From NCBI RefSeq assembly GCF_004519295.1, contig NZ_SOZH01000005.1, forward strand, positions 1 to 64,000: DNA of 64,000 nt, written 5' to 3'. This document shows, piece by piece, positions 45,418 to 53,288 of the stretch (its first letter is position 1; each line of letters opens with the position of its first letter). The notes under the pieces are model-generated. The model was given only the letters and a program-made list of their open reading frames with translations. It ran no database searches and was not told where the DNA came from. This DNA comes from Cellulosimicrobium funkei. GTDB taxonomy: Bacteria; Actinomycetota; Actinomycetes; Actinomycetales; Cellulomonadaceae. The position numbers and the translations under genes were made by a program.

Positions 45418-47262
45418 ATGACGGACCGCACTGCGGGGCACCGGGCCGACCCGGCCGACGACCCGACCTTCGACCCGGGGACCGACCACGCGGCGTTCCT
45501 CGCGCGCGTCACGGCGTGGATCGACGACGACGTCGACGCGAGCGACCAGGACGAGCTGCGCCGTCTGCTCGAGCTCGTCGACTCCCCCGACCCGCGCAAG
45601 CACGACGTGCGCGTGCGGGCGCTCGCCGACCTGCAGGACCGGTTCTCCGGCCCGCTCGAGTTCGGCACGGCGGGCCTGCGCGGGCGCATGGAGGCGGGGC
45701 CGCACCGCATGAACCGCGCGGTCGTGATCCGGGCGGCCGCGGGCCTGGGCGCCTACCTGCTCGACACCCTGGGCCCGGCGGGCGCGGGCGGCGCGGCGCG
45801 ACCGCGCGTCGTCGTCGGGTTCGACGCGCGGCACCGCTCCCGCACCTTCGCGGTGGACAGCGCGGCCGTGCTCACCGCGGCGGGCCTCGACGTGCTCGTC
45901 CTGCCGTCGGCCCTGCCGACGCCCGTCCTCGCCTTCGCGGTGCGCCACCTCGGCGCCGACGCGGGTGTCATGGTGACCGCGAGCCACAACCCGCCTGCCG
46001 ACAACGGGTACAAGGTCTACCTCGGCGGCCGCGTCGTCACCGACTCCGGCCAGGGCGCCCAGATCGTCCCGCCCTACGACGCGCACATCGCCGCCGCGAT
46101 CGCGGCCGTCGGGCCGGCGCGGTCCGTCCCGCGCGCGTCGTCCGGGTGGACCGTGCTGGACCGCGAGGTCGTCGTCGCCTACGAGCGGTCGGTCCTCGCG
46201 CTGTCCGACGGCGCACGGCGCGAGCTCAAGGTCGTCACCACGGCGCTGCACGGCGTGGGCGGCGAGACGGTCGCGCACGTCCTGCGCGACGCGGGCTTCA
46301 CGACGGTCGTGCCGGTCGAGGAGCAGCTCGACCCGAACCCCGACTTCCCGTCCGTCGCGTTCCCCAACCCGGAGGAGCCGGGCGCGATGGACCTCGCGCT
46401 CGCCGTCGCGCAGGACGCGGCGGCCGACGTCGTGCTCGCCAACGACCCCGACGCCGACCGGTGCGCCGTCGCGGTGCTCGACCCGCGCGTCGGGACCTAC
46501 CAGGGCGCGGAGACGGCCCGGTCGAACGGCTGGCGCATGCTGCACGGCGACGAGGTCGGCGCGCTCCTGGGCGACGACGTCGCGCGCCGCGTCGCCGCGT
46601 CGGGCGCCCCGAGAGGCGTGCTCGCCTGCTCGATCGTGTCGTCGCGGCTGCTGGGCAAGATCGCGGCCGCGCACGGGCTCGGCTTCGCGACGACGCTCAC
46701 CGGGTTCAAGTGGATCTCGCGCGTCGACGGCCTCGTGTTCGGCTACGAGGAGGCGCTCGGCTACTGCGTCGACCCGGCCCACGTCCGGGACAAGGACGGC
46801 ATCAGCGCGGCGCTGCTCGTCGCGCAGCTCGCGAACCGCCTCAAGGCCGAGGGGCGCTCGATCGTCGACGCGCTCGACGACCTGGCGCGCGCCCACGGCC
46901 TGCACGTGAGCGACCAGCTCTCCGCCCGGTTCGAGGACCTCGACCGCATCGGCGAGACGATGGCCCACCTGCGGGCCGCTCCCCCGCGCACCCTCGCGGG
47001 GGCCGGCGTCTCCGACGTCACCGACCTCTCCGCGGGCCTGGACGGGCTCCCGCCGACGGACGGCGTGCGGATCCTCACCGCGGACGGCACGCGCGTCATC
47101 GTGCGCCCGAGCGGCACGGAGCCGAAGGTCAAGTGCTACCTCGAGGTCGTGGTCCCGGTCGCCCCGGACGCCTCGCACGACGACCTCACCGCGGCCCGGG
47201 CCTTCGCCCGCGACCGCCTCGACCGCGTCAAGGCCGACATGACGCGCGCGCTCGGCCTCTGA
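45418..47262 (+). CDS. Phospho-sugar mutase (phosphopentomutase or phosphomannomutase type)
   Basis: A 614-residue alpha-D-phosphohexomutase family enzyme that moves phosphate between the 1 and 6 (or 5) positions of a sugar. The active Ser is in VTASHNPPADNGYK, metal-binding Asp residues in NDPDADRC, the sugar loop is GYEEALGYC, and the phosphate-binding loop RPSGTEPKVK is near the end. The PGM2-like length (over 560 residues) fits mutases that can use ribose 1-phosphate. Together with punA one base upstream, a phosphopentomutase role in nucleoside use is likely, but glucose or mannose phosphates cannot be excluded. A strong terminator follows. Confidence 0.9.
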   Translation: MTDRTAGHRADPADDPTFDPGTDHAAFLARVTAWIDDDVDASDQDELRRLLELVDSPDPRKHDVRVRALADLQDRFSGPLEFGTAGLRGRMEAGPHRMNRAVVIRAAAGLGAYLLDTLGPAGAGGAARPRVVVGFDARHRSRTFAVDSAAVLTAAGLDVLVLPSALPTPVLAFAVRHLGADAGVMVTASHNPPADNGYKVYLGGRVVTDSGQGAQIVPPYDAHIAAAIAAVGPARSVPRASSGWTVLDREVVVAYERSVLALSDGARRELKVVTTALHGVGGETVAHVLRDAGFTTVVPVEEQLDPNPDFPSVAFPNPEEPGAMDLALAVAQDAAADVVLANDPDADRCAVAVLDPRVGTYQGAETARSNGWRMLHGDEVGALLGDDVARRVAASGAPRGVLACSIVSSRLLGKIAAAHGLGFATTLTGFKWISRVDGLVFGYEEALGYCVDPAHVRDKDGISAALLVAQLANRLKAEGRSIVDALDDLARAHGLHVSDQLSARFEDLDRIGETMAHLRAAPPRTLAGAGVSDVTDLSAGLDGLPPTDGVRILTADGTRVIVRPSGTEPKVKCYLEVVVPVAPDASHDDLTAARAFARDRLDRVKADMTRALGL

Positions 47263-47268
47263 GCCACC

Positions 47269-47324
47269 ACGAGCCGGGGTCCCCGGTCGCCGGAACGTTC
47301 CGGTGACCGGGGACCCCGGCTCGT
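47269..47324. terminator. Long palindromic bidirectional terminator
   Basis: 28-base arms (47269-47296 and 47297-47324) with one G-T pair and no loop beyond the perfect GGAACGTTCC centre. It lies between the convergent mutase gene and the 75-residue gene, whose stop codon it overlaps slightly. Unusually long for a terminator. Confidence 0.8.
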
Positions 47325-47551
47325 CAGGCCTGCGCGACGGCGGCGAGGAACGCGTCCAGCGGTACCCGCTCCTCGCCGTCGGGCGGGAGGACCCCGGCGA
47401 TCACGGCGACGCGCTCCGCCCGGAAGAGCTCGACGTCCACGACGTCTCCGGGAATCTCGGTCCAGCCGTCGCCCGAGGCCGACCATGCGGCCACCCGCGC
47501 GCGGGTGGCCGGTCCCGCCTCCGCCAGGAACAGGTCGAGGAGACGTGCCAC
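47324..47551 (-). CDS. Small hypothetical protein downstream of deoC
   Basis: A 75-residue protein with no recognised domain. GTG start four bases after the deoC stop codon, so it is in the same operon and probably read by coupling. It is mostly helical (MARLLDLFLAEAGPATRARVAAW) with an acidic, hydrophobic middle. Its end meets a long terminator palindrome. It may be a small unknown partner of the pathway or a chance frame; codon use is like that of the neighbours. Confidence 0.5.
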   Translation of the reverse strand: MARLLDLFLAEAGPATRARVAAWSASGDGWTEIPGDVVDVELFRAERVAVIAGVLPPDGEERVPLDAFLAAVAQA

Positions 47552-47555
47552 GGCG

Positions 47556-48281
47556 TCAGTAGCCCGCGTCCCCGCCGGCGGGGGCGTCCGCGCCGCCGAA
47601 CCCCGCGAGGACGGCGGCGGTACCGGACAGCCCGAGGCGCGTGGCGCCGTGCTCGATCATCGCGAGGGCGTCGGCGAGCGTGCGGACGCCGCCCGACGCC
47701 TTGACGCCGAGGCGACCGCCGACGGTCTCGGCCATGATCGAGACGGCGTGCGTCGACGCACCGCCCGCGGGGTGGAACCCGGTCGAGGTCTTGACGAAGT
47801 CCGCGCCCGCCGCCTCGGACGCGCGGCACGCCTCGACGATCTCGTGGTCCGTGAGCGCGGCGGACTCGATGATGACCTTGAGGACCCTGTCCGCAGGGAC
47901 GGCGGCACGGACGGCCGCGACGTCGTCGCGCACCGCGTCCCAGGCGCCGGCCTTGGCCGCGCCGACGTCGATGACCATGTCGACCTCGTCGGCGCCGTCG
48001 CGGACGGACCGGGCGGCCTCGAACGCCTTGACGTCGCTGTGGTGCTTGCCCGACGGGAAGCCGCACACCGTCGCGACGAGCAGCCCGCGCTCGCGCGTGG
48101 TCGCCGGGTCCAGGGGCAGCATCGACGGGGAGACGCACACGGAGTAGACGCCCAGGCGGACGCCCTCCTCGACGAGCGCCGCGACGTCCGCGGGGGTGGC
48201 CTCGGGCTTGAGCAGCGTGTGGTCGACGAAGCGGGCCAGGCCCGCCGCGTCCAGGGGCTGCGTGCCGGTCGCGTCGCTCAC
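47556..48281 (-). CDS. deoC: Deoxyribose-phosphate aldolase
   Basis: A 241-residue class I aldolase that cleaves 2-deoxyribose 5-phosphate to acetaldehyde and glyceraldehyde 3-phosphate, the last step of deoxynucleoside use. The Schiff-base Lys lies in FVKTSTGF and the second Lys in [20 protein letters not shown] starts the barrel. The GTG at 48281 overlaps the add stop (GTGA) and has AAGGAG eight bases upstream. Following genes in the operon: a 75-residue unknown. Confidence 0.95.
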   Translation of the reverse strand: MSDATGTQPLDAAGLARFVDHTLLKPEATPADVAALVEEGVRLGVYSVCVSPSMLPLDPATTRERGLLVATVCGFPSGKHHSDVKAFEAARSVRDGADEVDMVIDVGAAKAGAWDAVRDDVAAVRAAVPADRVLKVIIESAALTDHEIVEACRASEAAGADFVKTSTGFHPAGGASTHAVSIMAETVGGRLGVKASGGVRTLADALAMIEHGATRLGLSGTAAVLAGFGGADAPAGGDAGY

Positions 48282-49408
48282 AGCTGGGCTCCTTCGATCT
48301 GCTGGTAGCCGGGGAGGATCACGTCGTCGACGAGCGCACGACGCTCGTCGTGGTGCACGAACGCGCTCCACGCGGCGGTCATCGTGACGTCCGCGAGGTC
48401 GTCGATGGTCCAGCCGGCGTGCTCGACGAGGAGCGCCATCTCCTGGGTCATCGTCGTGCGCGACATGAGCCGGTTGTCGGTGTTGAGCGTGACCGCGAAG
48501 TCGAGCTCCTTGAGGCGGGTGATCGGGTGGTCGGCGATCGACGTCGCCGCCCCGGTCTGCACGTTCGACGACGGGCACAGCTCGAGCGGGATCTGGTGGT
48601 CGCGCACCCAGTGCGCGAGGAGGCCGAGCGCGGCCGTCCCGGGCTCGCCCTCGGCGCTGTGCGGGAACTCCGGGTCGAACGCGATGTCCTCGACGATGCG
48701 CACGCCGTGGCCGATGCGGCTCGCCTGGCCCAGGTGCACGGCCTCGGCGATCGACTGCGGGCCCGCCGCCTCCCCCGCGTGGATCGTCACGGGGAAGTTC
48801 TGCTCGGCCAGGTAGCGCCAGATCTCGACGTGGCGCGAGGGCGGGAAGCCGTCCTCGGCGCCCGCGATGTCGAACCCGACGACGCCGTTCCCGCGGTTCG
48901 CGACGGCGAGCTCCGCGATCTCCGACCAGCGGTCGGCGTGCCGCATCGCGGTGACGAGCTGCCCGACGCGGATGGTCCGCCCCTCGGCGGCCGCCTCGGC
49001 GACGCCCTGCTCGATGCCGGACTGCACGGCGTCGACCGTCTCCTGGAGGGTGAGGCCGCGCTGGAGGTGCTGCTCGGGCGCCCAGCGCTGCTCGGCGTAC
49101 ACGACGCCGTCGCGCGCGAGGTCGAGCACCGCCTCGCGCGCCACGCGGGCGAGGGCGTCGCGCGTCTGCATGACGGCGATCGTGTGGTCGAACGTCTCGA
49201 GGTAGCGCACGAGCGACCCGGAGTCCGCGGACTCCGCGAACCAGGCGCCGAGCGCCTCGGCGTCGTCCGCGGGGAGCTGGTGCCCCACGTCGGCGGCGAG
49301 CTCGAGGATCGTGGCGGGGCGGAGCCCGCCGTCAAGATGGTCGTGCAGCACGACCTTGGGCAGCGCGCGGATGACGTCGACCGTCAGCGGGGCGTTCTCG
49401 GTGGTCAT
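48278..49408 (-). CDS. add: Adenosine deaminase
   Basis: A 376-residue zinc enzyme that turns (deoxy)adenosine into (deoxy)inosine, the substrate of PunA. The metal-binding HDHLDG is at residues 22-27, the catalytic HAGE at about the middle, RIGHGVRI after it, and the last Asp in NTDNRLMS. Start ATG at 49408 is six bases after TACCGT and has no ribosome binding site, so it begins its own leaderless unit with deoC. Distinct from tRNA adenosine deaminase by length and motifs. Confidence 0.95.
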   Translation of the reverse strand: MTTENAPLTVDVIRALPKVVLHDHLDGGLRPATILELAADVGHQLPADDAEALGAWFAESADSGSLVRYLETFDHTIAVMQTRDALARVAREAVLDLARDGVVYAEQRWAPEQHLQRGLTLQETVDAVQSGIEQGVAEAAAEGRTIRVGQLVTAMRHADRWSEIAELAVANRGNGVVGFDIAGAEDGFPPSRHVEIWRYLAEQNFPVTIHAGEAAGPQSIAEAVHLGQASRIGHGVRIVEDIAFDPEFPHSAEGEPGTAALGLLAHWVRDHQIPLELCPSSNVQTGAATSIADHPITRLKELDFAVTLNTDNRLMSRTTMTQEMALLVEHAGWTIDDLADVTMTAAWSAFVHHDERRALVDDVILPGYQQIEGAQL

Positions 49409-49420
49409 GCGCTCACGGTA
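49409..49420 (-). promoter_or_regulatory. -10 box of add
   Basis: TACCGT at 49420-49415, six bases before ATG at 49408. Predicted leaderless start of the add-deoC operon. Confidence 0.55.
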
Positions 49421-49471
49421 CCGGCCGGTACGCCCCGCCTCGCGCCGAGCGCACCGACCGGGTGCGGACGG

Positions 49472-49711
49472 TCAGGCGTAGTCGTCGTCGCCGCCCGGCA
49501 CGGCGGACGCCTGCTCGACGACGTCGGCCTCGGCGGCCTCGCCCTCCAGGTCGGGGCGTGGGGTCCGCGGCTGGTACTCGTCGACCTCGTGCACGGGGTC
49601 CTCGACCCCGGGGTCGTCGTCCTCGACCTCTTCCACCAGGCTGACGGCGTCCTCGCCCTGCTCGTCCAGTCCGGCGTCCCGCCATGCGTCGTTCCCGGGC
49701 ACGGTGCTCAT
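49472..49711 (-). CDS. Small strongly acidic protein
   Basis: A 79-residue protein, almost 40% Asp and Glu, ending in DDDYA. Start ATG at 49711 has a strong GGAGGAG ribosome binding site. Segments such as SLVEEVEDDDPG and EADVVEQASAVPGGDDDY resemble small acidic proteins often found in actinobacteria; no function is known to me. It begins 29 bases after the stop of the C39-like gene, on the same strand, and is the last gene before add. It could be a partner or inhibitor of the upstream protein. Confidence 0.65.
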   Translation of the reverse strand: MSTVPGNDAWRDAGLDEQGEDAVSLVEEVEDDDPGVEDPVHEVDEYQPRTPRPDLEGEAAEADVVEQASAVPGGDDDYA

Positions 49712-49739
49712 CGCGACTCCTCCTCGACGATCGGCGTGC

Positions 49740-50699
49740 TCACCACGGTCGTGGCGGCTGCGCCCATCCTGCCGCCGGGCGCGCCCCCTCGCCAGCGCGG
49801 CCGTCGGGCAGGAGCGCCCAGCACACGTGCGGCCAGCCCCCGAGCGCGCGGCGCACGGCGGGCACCCGGGCACCGTCGAGGAGCGCGCCCGCCGCGACGG
49901 TGCGGAGCGTGCCCGACGACGGCTCGTAGACCCGGCACCATCCCGCCCCGGCGTCGGCGTCGGTGAGGAGCACGACGTGGCGCGGGACGGCGGTCGCGAG
50001 CCCGAGCGCGAGGTCTCCCCCGGTGAAGAGCGGCACGGGCACGCCGCGCGCCGCCGCCGCGAGCGCGGCGCCCACGACACGCTCCGCGCCCGGCCCCGCG
50101 ACGACCCGGTCCACGAACCGCACGTCCGCGTGGCGTGCGGTCCGGGCGGCGCCCCAGGGCGGCGTCCCGAGCGCCGCGGGCCACGGCAGCGGCCCGAGCG
50201 CGCGCCGGTTCGTGCGGCGCTTGAGCGCCTGCTGGAGCGTCCTGAACCGCTCGACGCCGCCCCGGGCGCGAGCGTCCGACGGGTCGTGCCGCGCGGCGTC
50301 CCCCGGGCGCAGCCCGGTGGCGAGCCACAGGGCGAGCACCGGGTCGCCGGCCGCGGCGAGGAGGCCCAGCACGGCCGACCCGCACGTCGTCCCGTCGGTC
50401 TGGCGGGCGGGCGCGCCCGCGATCTCCAGCGGCCGGACCGCGGGCCCTTCGCCAGGTCCGTCGAGCCGGCGCAGCGGGTCGACGACGGCACGCCGGTCCG
50501 CGGGCCGCAGCCCGTCGAGGGTCGTCGCGAGCGCGCGCACGCGGGGCTCGGGGTGCCCCGCGCGGCGCGCGAGGTCGAGCACGTGGGGGGTCGCGGCGTC
50601 GGGCGCGTAGACGCCGGGCGGCGGGGACGGCGGCAGGGTGCGTGCCGGGAGGAGGCGCGCGACGTCGGTCGCCCGCAGCGCCCCCGGCCCGCGCCTCAC
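49740..50699 (-). CDS. Predicted papain-like (C39-like) cysteine peptidase or transferase
   Basis: A 319-residue protein I assign only by active-site pattern. QTDGTTCGSAVLGLL (residues 100-114) has the Gln and Cys spacing of papain-fold C39-like enzymes; HVVLL at 241-245 gives the His, and VYEPSSG (257-263) stands where C39-like proteins have a D/E/N followed by Pro and a Gly. These suggest a Cys106-His241-Glu259 triad with Gln100 in the oxyanion hole. No signal peptide or span, so it is likely cytoplasmic. It starts at GTG 50699, overlapping the second DUF202 stop by four bases. Substrate unknown; a peptidase, amidase or acyltransferase is possible. Confidence 0.55.
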   Translation of the reverse strand: MRRGPGALRATDVARLLPARTLPPSPPPGVYAPDAATPHVLDLARRAGHPEPRVRALATTLDGLRPADRRAVVDPLRRLDGPGEGPAVRPLEIAGAPARQTDGTTCGSAVLGLLAAAGDPVLALWLATGLRPGDAARHDPSDARARGGVERFRTLQQALKRRTNRRALGPLPWPAALGTPPWGAARTARHADVRFVDRVVAGPGAERVVGAALAAAARGVPVPLFTGGDLALGLATAVPRHVVLLTDADAGAGWCRVYEPSSGTLRTVAAGALLDGARVPAVRRALGGWPHVCWALLPDGRAGEGARPAAGWAQPPRPW

Positions 50700-51046
50700 G
50701 CGGCACCGCCGAGGACCCGGCCGAACGCCCAGGCCGCGCCCACGAGGGCGAGCACGACGACGAGGCCGCCGACGCGCACGAGGAACGACCACGAGCGGAG
50801 CCGCCCGTCGCGCGGGAGCCCGCCGGTCGGCGGGCGCAGCACCGCGGGGACGAGCGCGAGCACGGCCACCGCGACCGCCGCGCACACCGTGACCACGGAG
50901 CCGGAGCGCAGCCCGGCGGCGGCGAGCACGAGCGCACCGACCACGACCCCGAGCACCGTGCGCTGCCACGCGAGCGCCGTGCGCTCGGGCTGCAGCCCCT
51001 CGTCCCGCGGCGGCACGGCGCCGGGCTCCCCCGCCGGCACGCTCAC
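50696..51046 (-). CDS. DUF202 membrane protein (second of pair)
   Basis: A 116-residue protein of the DUF202/YidH-like family. The family signature LQPERTALAWQRT is at about residues 17-29, followed by three membrane spans (about 32-50, 54-72, 90-110). GTG start overlaps the preceding DUF202 gene by four bases and its stop overlaps the C39-like gene. Function unknown in this family. Adjacent DUF202 pairs are common and may act as heteromers. Confidence 0.82.
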   Translation of the reverse strand: MSVPAGEPGAVPPRDEGLQPERTALAWQRTVLGVVVGALVLAAAGLRSGSVVTVCAAVAVAVLALVPAVLRPPTGGLPRDGRLRSWSFLVRVGGLVVVLALVGAAWAFGRVLGGAA

Positions 51047-51450
51047 CCTCCGGTCGCCGCCCCGACGGCGTAGCCCGCGAGCAGCAGGGCCAGCACGACG
51101 ACGCCGACGACGAGCACCGGCAGGCCGCTCGGCGCCGGGAGGCGCCACCGCAGCCGCAGGGCCCGCTCGTTACGGCGCCACGACACGAGCGCGTAGCCCG
51201 CGAACCCGGCGCCGGCGAGGCACGCGACGCCCGCGACGACGTCGAGCAGGCCCGCCATGCCCGCGAACGTCGCGAACGACGTCAGCGCGACGCCGCCCGC
51301 GACCAGGCCCAGCCCGGTGCGCACCCACGCGAGGGCGGTGCGCTCGTTGGCGAGGCTGAACCGCGCGTCGGGCTCGGTCCCCACGCCGTAGACCGACCGC
51401 GGCCGGCGCGTGTCGGCCGGCTCGGGCGGGCCCTGCTCGTCGGCCGACAC
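51043..51450 (-). CDS. DUF202 (YidH-like) membrane protein (first of pair)
   Basis: A 135-residue membrane protein with the signature FSLANERTALAWVRT at about residues 31-45 and three spans (about 46-65, 70-88, 110-130). GTG start lies three bases past the deoA stop codon. The N-terminus is Pro-rich and cytoplasmic. The family role is not established; YidH of E. coli is likewise uncharacterised. Its position right after deoA in a nucleoside operon is unusual. Confidence 0.85.
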   Translation of the reverse strand: MSADEQGPPEPADTRRPRSVYGVGTEPDARFSLANERTALAWVRTGLGLVAGGVALTSFATFAGMAGLLDVVAGVACLAGAGFAGYALVSWRRNERALRLRWRLPAPSGLPVLVVGVVVLALLLAGYAVGAATGG

Positions 51451-51452
51451 GC

Positions 51453-52820
51453 TCAGTCGACGCGGTCCAGGACGACCGAGCCGCGCTCGACCACGGTGCC
51501 GGGCTCCGCGACGGACCATGCGCCGTCGAGGGCCTGCACCGCGCGCTCGAAGCGCTCCGGGGTGTCGGTGTGCAGGGTCATGAGGTGCTGGCCCTTGCGG
51601 ACGGTGTCCCCGGGCTTGGCGAACAGCTCGACGCCCGCGCCCGCCTGCACCGGGTCCTCCTTGCGGGCCCGGCCTGCCCCGAGGCGCCACGCGGCGACCC
51701 CGACAGCGTACGCGTCGAGCCGTTCGAGCACCCCGTCGCGGTCGGCCACGACGTGCTCGCGCTCGCGCGCGACGGGCAGCGGGGCGCGCGAGTCGCCGCC
51801 CTGCTCCGCGATCATCTCGCGCCACTTGTCGAGCGCGCGCCCGCCCAGGAGGGCGTGGCGCACGTCGTCCTCGTCCTGCGGGCGGCCCGCCCCGGCGAGC
51901 ATCTCGAGCGCGAGCGCGACGGTGAGGTCGACGACGTCCTGCGGCCCCTCGCCCTTCATCACCTCGACGGACTCGCGCACCTCGAGCGCGTTGCCCGCGG
52001 TGAGGCCGAGCGGGGTCGACATGTCGGTGAGCAGCGCGACCGTGCGCACGCCGGCGTCGGTCCCGAGGTCGACCATCGTGCGCGCGAGCTCGCGCGCCGA
52101 GCCGAGCTCCTTCATGAAGGCGCCCGAGCCGACCTTGACGTCGAGCACGAGAGCGCCCGTGCCCTCCGCGATCTTCTTGCTCATGATCGAGCTCGCGATG
52201 AGCGGGATCGACTCGACCGTGCCCGTGACGTCGCGCAACGCGTAGAGGAGGCGGTCCGCGGGCGCCAGGCCCGAGCCCGCCTGGCAGATCACGGCGCCGA
52301 CGTGCTCGAGCGCGTTCATCATCTGTGCGTTGGTCAGCGCCGCGCGCCAGCCGGGGATCGCCTCGAGCTTGTCGAGCGTGCCGCCCGTGTGGCCCAGGCC
52401 GCGGCCGGAGAGCTGCGGCACCGCGACGCCGTACACCGCGACGAGCGGCGCGAGGGGCAGCGTGATCTTGTCGCCGACTCCCCCGGTCGAGTGCTTGTCC
52501 GCCGTCGGGCGCGAGAGCCCCGAGAAGTCCATGCGCTCGCCCGACGCGATCATCGCCTGCGTCCAGCGGCCGATCTCGGCGCGGTCCATGCCGTTGAGGT
52601 AGATCGCCATCGCGAGGGCGGCCATCTGCTCCTCGGCCACCACGCCGCGCGTGTAGGCGTCGATCACCCAGTCGATCTGCTCGGGCGCGAGCCGCGCCCC
52701 GTCGCGCTTGGTCCGGATGACGTCGACCGCGTCGAACGCCTCCGGCGCCGGCCCCTCGGTGCCGCGGTCCTCGCCGTCGTCCTCGATGCCGTCCTGCGTG
52801 GCCACGTCGTCGCTGGTCAC
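51453..52820 (-). CDS. deoA: Thymidine (pyrimidine-nucleoside) phosphorylase
   Basis: A 455-residue phosphorylase that splits thymidine or uridine with phosphate. The phosphate and nucleoside site is DKHSTGGVGDK, followed by SGRGLGHTGGTLDKLE; SGSGFMKE-type loop here reads VGSGAFMKELG. Start GTG at 52820 overlaps the cdd stop (GTGA). The N-terminus has an extra acidic run of about 25 residues (DGIEDDGEDRG) before the family start. It acts after import and cytidine deamination, giving deoxyribose 1-phosphate for the mutase and DeoC. Confidence 0.95.
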   Translation of the reverse strand: MTSDDVATQDGIEDDGEDRGTEGPAPEAFDAVDVIRTKRDGARLAPEQIDWVIDAYTRGVVAEEQMAALAMAIYLNGMDRAEIGRWTQAMIASGERMDFSGLSRPTADKHSTGGVGDKITLPLAPLVAVYGVAVPQLSGRGLGHTGGTLDKLEAIPGWRAALTNAQMMNALEHVGAVICQAGSGLAPADRLLYALRDVTGTVESIPLIASSIMSKKIAEGTGALVLDVKVGSGAFMKELGSARELARTMVDLGTDAGVRTVALLTDMSTPLGLTAGNALEVRESVEVMKGEGPQDVVDLTVALALEMLAGAGRPQDEDDVRHALLGGRALDKWREMIAEQGGDSRAPLPVAREREHVVADRDGVLERLDAYAVGVAAWRLGAGRARKEDPVQAGAGVELFAKPGDTVRKGQHLMTLHTDTPERFERAVQALDGAWSVAEPGTVVERGSVVLDRVD

Positions 52821-53281
52821 GAGCGCTCCTCCAGATCCTCGGGCCCGAAGGCGTCGGGCAGCACGTCCCTCATCGTCTTGATACCACGCACCGTCTCGAC
52901 CAGCAGGTCGGGCCCCCCGTGCTCCCACAGGAGCTGGCGGCACCGGCCGCACGGCATGAGCGGCGCGCCGTGCTTGTCGACGCACGCGAACGCGACGAGG
53001 CGGCCGGCGCCCGAGCCGACGAGCGAGCTCACGAGCGAGCACTCCGCGCACAGCGTCACGCCGTACGCGGCGTTCTCCACGTTGCAGCCGACGACGACGC
53101 GGCCGTCGTCCACGAGCGCGGCCGCGCCCACGGGGAAGCCCGAGTACGGCGCGTAGGCGCGGGTCATGATGTCGCGCGCCGCGGTGCGCAGCGCGTCCCA
53201 GTCGACGGCCGGCCCGGCGGCGGACCCGTCCGGGTCCGTCCCCCCGCCCGGCCGGGTGCCGCCGTCGTGCACGTCCGTCAT
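52817..53281 (-). CDS. cdd: Cytidine deaminase
   Basis: A 154-residue zinc-dependent deaminase making uridine from cytidine. The zinc ligands and catalytic Glu are in CNVENAAYG, LCAECSL and PCGRCRQLL. The N-terminal 30 residues are Gly/Asp/Pro-rich and not part of the fold. It follows the transporter permease by 7 bases and overlaps deoA. Feeds DeoA. Confidence 0.94.
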   Translation of the reverse strand: MTDVHDGGTRPGGGTDPDGSAAGPAVDWDALRTAARDIMTRAYAPYSGFPVGAAALVDDGRVVVGCNVENAAYGVTLCAECSLVSSLVGSGAGRLVAFACVDKHGAPLMPCGRCRQLLWEHGGPDLLVETVRGIKTMRDVLPDAFGPEDLEERS

Positions 53282-53288
53282 GCCGTCC

